Part shown: positions 30,596-40,917 of the stretch, piece by piece
Numbering within the stretch: the stretch's first letter is position 1
Layout of the letters: each line of letters begins with the position of its first letter
Assembly: GCA_003049465.1 (NCBI GenBank)
Contig: PYSS01000005.1
Location: 324,087 to 388,086, forward strand
Direction: 5' to 3'
Length of the DNA: 64,000 nt
Origin: Magnaporthiopsis rhizophila
Taxonomy: Eukaryota; Ascomycota; Sordariomycetes; Magnaporthales; Magnaporthaceae
Notes under the pieces: generated by a model
What the model was told of the DNA's origin: nothing
Database searches by the model: none
What the model saw: the letters and a program-made list of their open reading frames with translations, nothing else
Position numbers and translations under genes: made by a program

Positions 30596-33105
30596 GCGTG
30601 TCCATCCCACCAGGTTCGCTCCGGCCCCGGCTGGCGGGCCATCATTCTCGCACATGCGCGAGGCGATGTTCAGCTAACCCCTTTACTCCGAGACCGTTGT
30701 GGGCCTTCGCCGATACGCCTACCTACCAGAGCTGGCCGAGAAAGCCAAGGCCTTCTCTGGCGCTGCACGTTGTGGCTGCGCCGCATTCCTGCTGATCACC
30801 ATCGCCGCTTGGTAGTTAAGGTCCTTGCAGGTTCAAGACCTAAGCCTCTCTTGGTGTTTCTTCCCCACAATAGTCGCCTGGTTGGGACCTAGTTGGTTAC
30901 GGGTGCAGTAAAACCCTACACCGGAACCTCGCCGCTTTCCTCCTAGCTCGGGCCGTGGGCATGGTTGAAGGACTGTGATGTCGCAGTCCTCATGTGCGAC
31001 CAGACGCCAGACTCTCCAACAGGGCTAGAGCGGCTGCGCGTGGTTGCCGACGTAGCAATCAGCAGTGTGATAAGTGACATATCTGCCGGATGCGAGCATC
31101 TTGTTGGTCTCACCCTCGTCACCCATGTGGTGTATCCGCAATGGCTGCCTCCCAGCCGTTTGTTACTATGTATGCAAGCCCCATGGGAGTTGCTTCTTTG
31201 TCTCCGTTTTATGTGCTCGTGTGGATCCAAGGAAGAATCTTACTGGTGGATAACAGGCTTTTTATCACACCTCTCCGCCTTCCGTCGATATCAAAACCAA
31301 AAAAAGAAAGATACAGAGGGAGGAAAAGAAAGAAAGTATCGAATAATGAGGCTGTTGCCTGGCTTGCCAGCCCGACTGAAACCCTGGCAACGTTCACAGA
31401 CGGGATTATCAGGGCCACCTCTCGGCGCTCAACCCGCCCGGAGCCGGACAAGAGCCCCGAGGCGAGCTGTGTCGCCTGCGGGCAGGGGTAAGAACACCGC
31501 GGAGGGGCCAACGCTCCCTCCGGAAGAGCAGAGACGTGGTCTAAGGAATAGAGAAGGGGGTGTTGCATCTACCACCCTGCATAACCCGCCGAGCCGGACG
31601 AGCAGCAACTGGTCGGGATATAGGGACCCCCGGGCCAGCGAGTCTGGAAATCGCGCATAGAAAAGGCGTGGAGATTGCCAGCGGCCGCTCGGGACCAGAG
31701 GATCACAGGTGTCTAACGGGCCATGGCGTCCCTACTAGTGTCGACGGCTGCGTACATACGTGTCCGGCAGGACGGCGGGATGCCAACGACACCAGCAGGA
31801 TCTGGCGTCGTCGGCGACACGCAACAGCTACAAGAGCAGCGCACTACCACAGCCGCTGCCACTACTAGCACCACCCACCCCTAAAGCCTCGCGTTTCACA
31901 AGGCGGGGAAAAACAGCGCCCCATCCCACCGCATGCGTTGCTCGACACTTGGAGGCGGGCCGCGACACATGGCCAACTCACCCTCGCGCACTTTCTTGCG
32001 GGAATCTAGCCAGGTCCACCGTCAACTTCGTCTTCCCGCAAACGGCAGAGCGGGAACGTGGGAAAGGGGAGTGGAAAGCATATCAGTCGAGAAACAAAAA
32101 GCAACTCGCTGGCGTGGGGAAAGGACAGGGAATACCTACCTACACAACAAACCCTCCCCCTTGCCGGGTTTCCCTTTCCAGGGCTTCCCCGCTCAGAGGT
32201 CTGTTGTCTGTCTTCTGCCGCGCGACAGAGGCCGCAGGACAGCATCAAGGCCGCCATGACTGGCCCCGCTACCGACTCGGACCAAGGAGTGCCCGCTGGA
32301 TGGATGGGTGGATAACAAGGGAGCCAGGTTGGAGTGGCAAACACGGAAGACGGCCTGTCAGGTCGGGTCAGGGCAGCGGATGCTTCCCTCTCAGGCAGCC
32401 CCTGCGTGCTGACCGCTAAACACGAGCCCTAGCGTACGTACCCATACGTCCCGTGCTCGTTTCTTTTTTTTTGGTCTCCTCTCTCGGAAGCTTGAATCCA
32501 CGCAATGGTAAGTGGGAAGGAAAGAAGAGGGACGAGTGACAAAAACCAAATAGGGGGTGACTAAAATAAACAATAAACACAAAACATTGTGCTGACACCT
32601 GGCACCTGGCACCTGGCACGGGGCAACTGGGCACGGTTGCTCCCGGGAGAACCTTCCTTTCGGATCTTCCGGCCATCAGCATGTTACACGCGTACGCTCG
32701 ATATTGCTTGACAGCTGGCTCTGGCTCGTCCACACGAAGCCCACCCTCACTTAACATGGCCCACATGCTTTACCAGGGCGGGCTTGAAAAAAAAAACGAC
32801 GAAAGCGAGTGCTAAGAGCTTGCGCCCTCGCTTCCGGCGCGCTGGCACCTTGGCATCAGGGCCGAGCTCCATTTGTAAGCTGCTGCTTGGACGGATGGCG
32901 GGTGCGTCGAGGGGAATGCGTGTTGCCGCTCTTCAGAGGCAGGCGGTGATGATGTGGCAGTGGCAGACACAGGAAAAGAAAAGGAGGCTTATCAGTCCTC
33001 CTCCTCCTCAGTCCCTCCAACCAACAGACAGCCATCACTTGACCTCACCCCTTTATACCGCATGCATATTTATTATGTCGAACCACGACATCGATTCCGT
33101 AAATC

Positions 33106-33163
33106 TTTTTTTTTTTTTTTTTTTTTCCTTTCCTTTCCTTTCCTTTCTTTTTTTTTTTTTTTT
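33106..33163. repeat. Poly-T/CCTTT pyrimidine tract
   Basis: A 21-base T run, about four CCTTT units, then another T run, forming a continuous 58-base pyrimidine tract on the plus strand. Confidence 0.9.
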
Positions 33164-34904
33164 CTTTTCGTTCCTTCTTCTTTCGCTCCCGGCACTCTCG
33201 AACTGGATGGGTGAACTGAGCTGAGCTGGCGCGACGGGTGCTGCCGGTTGTTGTTTCGCCACGCAGAGTGGTGGGCGGCCGAAGGGGTGGTGTTAGTGTG
33301 CTGCCGATCGACAGGCGCTCCAAAGAGTGCCGTCTTCAACGAGATGCGGTGGACATTCGCCGGGAAGCAGACGGTCCGACCTGGAATCTACCTAGGTATG
33401 TACTGGATGTACCTACATACCTAGGTACCTCTACAAGGTACCATAGGTAGGTTCGCTATGATTGCAACTCGGCGCTACCGTGCTTCACTGCTCCCTCCCC
33501 GGTCCTTTTACCTGCCCCCCCCCCTGGAACACCCACCTCGGCACTGGAGCCAGTAAAATGCCAAAGTTTGGTCCTTGGGCAAGGGGTTCGTGCGAAAATG
33601 CCGGGGAAGCCAGGGAACCACACCCGGTGGCACGCCGGTCTTCTCGGCGGGGGTGAGATGTCATGTGAGGGTTAACAAATGAAATAAACGAAAATGCTTT
33701 TGACACAAAATAAACAAAGTTGTGCAAAGAGGCGTTTACCTAGCCGATCGTCCGTCCCTCGCCAATCCTCTAGGTCTCACCTTCTGCTTCAGGTCTTCTC
33801 GCTCCCCGCGGGCAGGAAATCGGTTTCCACCATGGCTTGAATGGACTTGACACACCGGTTCGCCGGACGGCATCAACAGAAGGCTCACCAACAGGCAGTT
33901 GAGCTCACCACCATCACCACCAGCGCTGCGTCACAACCCCATCATTCCAGGGCCCATCTCACCGAGGTCCGCAAAACCGACTAGGGGGGGTCAAGACTGG
34001 GGTCTGAGCGGGAGAGAGAGCGAGCCGGTTGGGCGTCAACGTTGGGTCGAAATCAAGGAAGTGGATCGATCCAGGAGGCTGCTGACCAGAAAACTAAACA
34101 GGCTGGAAGGAAGTAGTAGCAGGCACTGGTAGGTGAAGATACGAAAGGAAGTCCCCGGACCGTGCATAACTAGGCAGGTAAAACGTAATGTTCATGAAAA
34201 TCATGGATTCATTACGCATGTGATCATGAGCTACATGTCTGTCTGGTTTGTGGGAGATGCTGAGATCCATGCTCGGAACCCAAGTCGGATCAGGAAAAAA
34301 GAATAAGGGAAAAAAAAAAAGTAAGAAAGGAGTAGAGACAAAATAAGCAGTAGAAGAGAAGAAAAAAAGACACAAAACTCCTGAACAAGTGACCAAACCC
34401 TTGGAACAAAAAAACAGCAAGGTAAAAATCCAGAACAGGGGAGTATGGTGTTCCCTCGCTCACACACAACACTCCTTTCTTCTTCAGCTCTCCTCCGTCT
34501 CTCATTCTCTCCCACCACCTTTTTTCATCCCTCCTGATTGGCACTCGGGCAAAAGAAAAACCGTACAGGATGGTGATGTGCAATCTGGTAAAAGCAACAG
34601 AAAGACGTGGAACCCATTTTTATGCCGCAATGCCCCGTGATGAGTGGTTTTATGTGCTGCGCAGACGAAGCGAATGCCCAACCTTCCCCACACCCATCAG
34701 CCGACTCAGATAAAAGCTAGACGAAATGCCTGACTCTCTCGTGAGGAGGATCTGTTGCCACTGTCGGAAGCTAGATGTTCCTGGCAACGGAGGTGTGCGC
34801 CCAACTGTCCTTGTACGAGATCAAGCCGCGAGGTCAAAGCCACCCAGACAAGACGAAGCAAACAGGAATGAAATGGCAGTGACAACTCTTCAGGCCGCCT
34901 CTAT

Positions 34905-37699
34905 TCAAGACAGCCAAAAGTCACGGGCCTTGGCGTCGTCCCGCGGACGGTCCGAGGCCGCACCGACTACAGCAGCAGCCGGGGTGGGAGAAAGCAGAGG
35001 CACCCCGCCGCCAACAGGAGCAGCTCCTGGGAGCCCCAGGTCCAGCTTCGGCATGTCCAGCTTGGGCGCCGGCTCCTCGAGCTTCTTGCGGGCCTCGGGC
35101 GTGAGGCCCCTGGAGGACTTGGGCGGGCTCCGGGGCTGTTCGGGCGGAGGGGGCCCGTAGCGGACGTCGCGGACGTCCCAGCCGTCCTCGTGGGCGGCCG
35201 CGACCCAGGTGCGCAGGCCGTCGTGCACGGCGCCGTAGAACTTCTCCTTGCACAGCCTGAGGCTGCCGCCCAGGCACCGCTCCCAGCCCGACACTTTGAA
35301 CTGCTCGCGCAGCTCGTTGCGGCGCGTGCGCCCGGGGGTGCACGCCAGGATGGCGTTCATGAGCTCGAGGTGCGACGCCAGGTAGTTGGTCGCGTCCCAC
35401 TCCACCCCGCCCACGTAGGGGGCCGCAGGCACCGGCGGCCTCTCCTGCGGGAAATGGCGCATCATGTAGGCCACCTGCGGGTCCTGGGTCGCTGCGGGAG
35501 GCGTCGTGTCGGGCGTGATGGAAGCTGACGCCGATGACGCTACTGCTGATGTTGTTGATGCCGCCGCCGCCGCGCCGTCGAGCGGCAGGCCGCCCTTGGT
35601 GCACTTGTCGGCCGGCAGCGACACCACGTTGAGCTGGTGCAGGAAGATCCAGAAGACCTCCTTAGTCACGCTGACTGCCTCCTTACACCACACTCTGTAC
35701 GGCCGCTCCTTGCGCATCTCCAGCACGAAGCTGACCGGCCTCTCGTCCTCCTTTCCTTCTTGGTCCCGAAGATACGACAGCACGGTGGCCGCGCGGGAAA
35801 CGCGCTCCTGCCACGGCGCGCTCTCGATGTAGGCGAAGAGTATCGAGGTGACAATGTTGCGCGTCGTGAACTCGCTCGGCCCCTTCTTTTCCGGGTCGAA
35901 GATCATGCCGAGCAGCGCCGGGAACAGCGTCCCCTGGATCGTGTGCAGGTACTGCATCGCGAGCGCCGTGGTGCAGAGGGCCTTGAGGCACAGGAGGTTC
36001 TCATGCAGCAGCGCATCCTCATGCTCCTCCCTGAAATGTTTTCGGCATGTCAGTCATCTGTCTTTTTGTGCTTCTACAAGATGCGTCCAGTCTGGGACTG
36101 GCATGTGGCTGCTCACCTCCACTCGACCTCCATGATGCGGTTGAGCAGGCCGACGACCTCGGCCATGCCCTCCTGGCGGATAAAGTCCTCGATCCACGCA
36201 ACCGTCTCGTTCCGGAGGATCAGCCGCAGCTTGTGCAGCTTGCCCACCTCGACCTGCTCCGGCTTCTGCACCTTGCGCAGGTACGACACGAAGTCGGCCG
36301 GGGTAGGCTGCGACTTAGCTTTAGAGAAGAAGCCACCGCCCGTCGAGGCTGACCCGCCAGATGAGGGCCTGGTGTCGCTGACGACGCTCTCGCTCGACTT
36401 GGACCGGAAGTGCCGCCCCAGCGTGCCCTCCGTCTTCTTCTTGGTCGGCGATGACAGCGCCTTGTTCCCCTTGGACAGCGTGAAGCTCATGCCCCGGCCG
36501 CTTTTGGACTTGCTCGACTTCGCCTTGGTGGAGCCACCAGCAGCAATCTTTTGGGGGGAGGCCTCGGCTTCCCTCTCGGAGCTCTGCCGCTGCGGTTGCT
36601 GCCCCTGTTGTTCGGCCTTTGCCTGCGTCTCGGCCCAGTCCTGACGGATAAACTCCATCTTGATGGTGGCGTTCAGGTTGCGCATCTTGTACCTCTGGTT
36701 CTCGGGGATGTTGCGCCTGTCCAGCATCGCCTCGAGGTGGGTGTCGATATCCTTCGGATCCATCACCGGCTCTGGGCTCTGGGCGCCCGACACCGGGCCC
36801 CTAGTTGTCCTGGCGGCAAGGCCCGAGAAGGCGTTCATGACCTTGCCGCGTGTCGTCTTCTCCATCTTGTTCCACGTCTGAGATTTCTGAGACCGCAATG
36901 CGGCCCCGGGAGGAGGGTCCCGTGGCCCGCCGACCGCTCCGGTTTGCGCCAGCTTGGCCTGGACCTGCTGGTTCAGATCCGTTTTGCTGGACTTGTGGTA
37001 GGGGTTGAAGGATCTTGGTCTCTGATTCAACGGCCGGCTGGCCTCGATCGAGTCTGCCAGGCTGGTCGACGAGGCCGACACGTAGTTGCCGGCACTGTTG
37101 ATGAAGATGTCGTTGGGACTGTGGGAGCCTGGCCGCTGGTCCCCAGAACCACCGGAGCAGAACTGAGCGTATATCGGAGGGGGCTGAGTTGACCCGTTGG
37201 CGACGGTGCCCTCCGGGGTGCGGTTCTCCTTGTCCTTGAGGGGCTTGCCGTCCTCCTCGTGCAGGCTGTTGAGATTGTGGGACGACTTGGGGCGGCTGAG
37301 GAGCGTGGTCAGGTTGTTGGACGACTTGGTCTTCTTGGCTTTCGTCGGAGAGGACTGTTTGACGGCGAAGGGTTTGAGCGAGATGTTGAAGCTCTTCTGC
37401 GGCGAGCGGGGAGGCTGTTCCTGTTGTTGCTGCTGGTTGTGATGGAGTTCGCCCAGAGGACGCTGGAAACCCGGGATTCCCATCTCGACTGGGCTGGCCT
37501 GTGAGAAGGGTTGTGGGACGACGGCGTCCTTGAAGGCCCGTCTTTCCTGGGGCTGCTGTTGCTGTTCCGTCGCGATGGAGGAGGGCAGACCCGAGCCGCC
37601 CGAGTTGTTGCGGCGGTGGATGAAGGACGTGAGGACCGACTTGGGTCTCTCCCTGCGGTCGGTAGCATCTGGATTTATGACATTATGTGGGCCCGCCAT
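34905..37699 (-). CDS. Formin-N-terminus-like Rho GTPase-binding (Drf_GBD/FH3) protein without FH2 (902 aa)
   Basis: Exons read 37699-36117 and 36030-34905 (donor AG|GTGAGC, acceptor TTTCAG), giving 902 residues. Residues 1-310 are disordered, Ser/Gln/Pro/Lys-rich. The diaphanous GTPase-binding/FH3-like domain covers about 315-665: Asn-Ile-Pro-Glu-Asn-Gln-Arg-Tyr-Lys-Met-Arg-Asn-Leu, then Phe-Val-Ser-Tyr-Leu-Arg-Lys-Val, then Leu-Leu-Asn-Arg-Ile-Met-Glu-Val-Glu-Trp-Arg across the intron, then Cys-Leu-Lys-Ala-Leu. This resembles the N-terminal half of SepA/Bni1 formins, but no FH1 proline run or FH2 actin-nucleating domain follows; the C-terminus is Ala/Pro-rich and stops. It may bind active Rho-type GTPases in polarity or septation without nucleating actin. 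It is not simply a truncated formin gene: the next 5 kb on this strand contains no FH2-like frame. Confidence 0.78.
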
Positions 37700-39421
37700 G
37701 GTTGCCAGAGCAAGAGATTACCGACGAGCTGAGACGGGGAATGCACTTGGGTGTCAGGCGGAAAAAAGCAACGAGATAAAGAAAAATGGATGCAGATGGA
37801 ATGTGATGCAGTGCAAAAGGCTATGCTTGATGAGACCCAACGCAAGAGAATAGAGTACGCACGGGAAGCCAAAAAAGAAATCAAAATCGATGCTATTATT
37901 TACGCCATTGCTGCTCCGAGAAACAAAGTCTCGACGACGGCTGGACTAAAGTGGAGGAGACGAACGGAATCGTCAACGGCGGGCAGGCCAACGCTATCTT
38001 GGGTCTCCAAAGTGGGTGACGTTACGTTGCTCAGCTGCGGTGCTTGCGGGGGAAAGCACCCCCCTGTCTGTTGATTACCCGAGCCGCAGCATGTTGACGC
38101 AGCAACGGCCAGCTGCCGCGTCCTGACATCCCACGCGATGGCCAATCGGGGCAAAGCGCCGCCCAGCAGGCTCTGGGCTAGTGCGACCCAACATCGATCG
38201 CACAAGCATTGGAGGGAAAATATGTGGTTGAGAAAACCCAAACGCACCTGCGAATTTGATAAAAAGAGAGGAGAGAATTAATTGAAAGGGTCAAGTATCA
38301 GTCCCTACAGGACCACCTGCACCCACTTCAGATCCTGTCCACATTGTCTTGGTGTAGAGAAGAAGCAAGCAGCAAACAACAAAAAAAAAAAAAAGAAGAA
38401 AACAATTCCATTGTCCCGACTTTCTCGGCGCTGAGCAACCAGAGATTTGCTGGCGCTCCTAGTGCGGCGTCTGACCGCCCCGAGCATTGCACACCGTCTC
38501 CCCATATGTCATCTGTGCGGCCACGCTGAATCCAAGTTCGCCAGAATCCAGACCGTGTTGGCCATGACCATCCCACCCCGGTTTGTGCCACGAGCTTCGC
38601 CGAAAGTCACAGCTGGAGCGACATTGGGGTCCGAAGGATGGCCGAGTGTCCATCCTGCATCCTTTCGGCTTGTGAGAAGTCTGCCCAGCGAGAGAGAGAG
38701 AGAGTAAAGGCAAGTTTAGTTTGTCGGCATAACAATCCCTGGGTCGCATACACAAACTTTTACACTCAATTTCTATGTACATGAGGTGCATCTCCGAAGC
38801 ACAAAACAAGACATATGTAACCTTCGTCTTTACCAAGGAAAATGGCAGACAAGTTGCAATAAAATCACAAGCAGTGTACCCCAACGGCCAACATTAAGGA
38901 AATTAAAGGTGGCGAGAAAGGGAAAAATAAGATACGTAGGTAGATGATGTAGGAAAGGAGGAGAAAAATGATGGTTGAAAAGGAGCATACTGCCACCAGC
39001 CCTTGGGAAAGGGGGTCAACAGTGTGCCAGACGAAGCGAAGAAATACAGCCAGCTCCACATGGAGACTAGGTTGACTAAAGATCGAACAGCAGTGGTATC
39101 CCAAGGAAATCATAAACCAAACTGGAACAATAAGAAATCATCCGAGTGCCATCCCGTCCCATCAATCACAACGCTCGTTCCCGTCCATCGCTAAGCAAAT
39201 ACCCCTCCGCAGATACTGGTTCATATCCCATTGAATCTCGTCGAGGAAAAAAAAAAAAGAAAAGAAAAAAAAGAAACGCAAGAGAGAAACATAAAGGTCG
39301 ACGATCCTTTGAGTATCGGACCGGCTATCTAGTCGGCATTTCGATTGTCATAAATGAGATTCTTTCCCTTCAGGCCAACCAAATCTTTTTGGCTTCATTC
39401 CTTTTGTTTCTTTGACTGTTG
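37700..39421. other. Intergenic, 1.7 kb, no gene seen
   Basis: It should hold the promoter of the GBD-domain gene (nearest 37700) and the 3' flank of the RTA1-family gene. A-rich and AG-repeat runs occur near 38381-38400, 38690-38704 and 39247-39275. Confidence 0.5.
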
Positions 39422-40831
39422 TTACCACAGAGCCTCGTCGCGGACCATGTCTGACTGCCTGGGTGACATTCTCTTTGAGCTGCGCCGCTGCTGCTGCTGC
39501 TGCCCCTGGCTCCCGCCAGAATTGAGCGGTGGGCTGTTGGCCGGAGATCCGTTCGGGTCATAAGGGGCGACGTGGATCGGCTTGGGCGCCGGCTTGTACA
39601 GGTTGGGATACTGCAGGTGGCCGGGAACCTGATGCTCGTAAGGCTTGGGCGTCCTGGCAGGGCGTTGGCGGCGCGACACATAATAGCTGCCCGGGTTGGA
39701 GCCGGGAGACCCGAGCGCATATTCACCCGAGTTGCGAACGCCATAAGGCCCACCATAGACGCCATGACGGCCGCCATGCTGCTTGTGCGGAGACGTCTCG
39801 CCCCAGCCATGGCTACTAAAAGCAGTAGCCGGCGAGGTCAACGTCATAAGGAGGCAGGCAAGCAAGACGGCGGCCGAGTCGAGGACAAGGTTGATGGTGG
39901 CAGACTGGAAAATCATTGAGTCGAAGCCCGCCGACAGCTGGATAATGCGCGTTATCGTACGGGCCAGGAGGAAAGCAGCCGAGATCTGCAGGCCTGGGGG
40001 AAGCAATAACCACTGTTAGTTTAGTTCCCTCGTTTCATTCTCTCCACCACAAAGCCTCGCCGACATGCCCCTGCCCTCACACCAATGAATGGACTTACAA
40101 ACAAGGAACACGCGGAATCGGGGGGCCAAGTATATGGATGCATGTGTGCTGTCGAGCCATTCTTGGTGCCTCGTGAGTCTGAAAATGAAGAAGTAATATA
40201 CAGCAAAGAACGAGACGAGGCTCAGAACTTGGATGCCCATGCCGGCAAGGAGGATGTTTACGCCCTGGTCCATCTGGAAGGGCAAAATCATGTTAAGAGA
40301 TTATCAAATATTAGGAGAGGAGAAGAGAGGAGAGGAGATAAGCCTGCTCACCTCTGGGCTGGATATCCCACCAGCAGAGAAAATACAGCCAACAACTTGG
40401 AACGCCAAGGTAAAGACGTCGAACCCAAAGAAGATCATGCCAACCCACAAAGGCGAGGGGATGACGAAGTAACGATCTCCATAGAGGGCCAGTATGTGGG
40501 GGAGCACGACATAGATGGCAGCCGTGATCAGTGTTGGGCCCGCGCTGGTGCAGATCATGTAGAGCGTGAAGTAGGAGCGGCTGGTCATGTTTTCGCGTAG
40601 CAGGATTCTGCCCAGGTGCCCGGCCGCCTCGAGCAGCAGGCCGGTGATGAAGAAGAGCGCATAGAGAGGCGCGCAGTGGCGGACCCCGAGGTAAAGGTTG
40701 AACGGGACTAGGAGGGCAAAGGCCGAAAGAAGGAAGGCGTTGCCTGCCAGGTGCGGCTGCAGAATAAAGAAGCCGCCTGGCACGGGACACGAATCGGGCC
40801 CGCAGGGTTCCATGGTGAGGGGAGACGACAT
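39422..40831 (-). CDS. RTA1-family seven-helix membrane protein (408 aa, 3 exons)
   Basis: Exons read 40831-40352, 40273-40099 and 39993-39422, giving 408 residues. The start at 40831 (Met-Ser-Ser-Pro-Leu-Thr-Met-Glu) leads into Cys-Gly-Pro-Asp-Ser-Cys-Pro, the typical extracellular N-terminus of the fungal RTA1/RTM1/Rsb1 family. Seven hydrophobic helices follow, including Leu-Leu-Leu-Glu-Ala-Ala-Gly-His-Leu-Gly-Arg and Thr-Leu-Ile-Thr-Ala-Ala-Ile-Tyr-Val, diagnostic for the family. Helices 6-7 are in exons 2-3, ending near residue 275. A long cytosolic tail (about 130 residues) is Gly/Ser/Pro/Gln-rich. Relatives are implicated in resistance to toxic lipids or sterol drugs (Rta1) and in sphingoid-base release (Rsb1); the substrate here is unknown. 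An ATG six codons downstream (40813) has better context. A CAG repeat lies just upstream. Confidence 0.87.
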
Positions 40832-40863
40832 GACGGGCGATGATACGGACTCTGCTGGTCTAG

Positions 40864-40917
<54 letters not shown>

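Larger units (their letters stand above)
27893..34904. other. Gene-poor stretch of 7.0 kb
   Basis: No frame here has an ATG start, splice sites and a recognisable domain together. The longest open frames (29603-30430, 30965-31660, 31760-32419) lack an ATG or any motif. It holds TACCTAGGTA clusters (28177-28205 and 33388-33440), a 33-base A run (30559-30591), a pyrimidine tract with CCTTT units (33106-33163) and three tandem CACCTGG units (about 32597-32620). It lies upstream of the WBP2-like gene and downstream of the GBD gene. A non-coding RNA, a large regulatory region or decayed sequence are all possible. Confidence 0.55.

Noticed and set aside
30826..30840. GGTTCAAGACC resembling a tRNA B-box
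   Set aside because: No A-box at a usable distance and no cloverleaf pairing.
30965..31660. 231-residue open frame in the gene-poor interval
   Set aside because: It starts at TTG and has no motif or supporting splice structure; a non-coding explanation is simpler.
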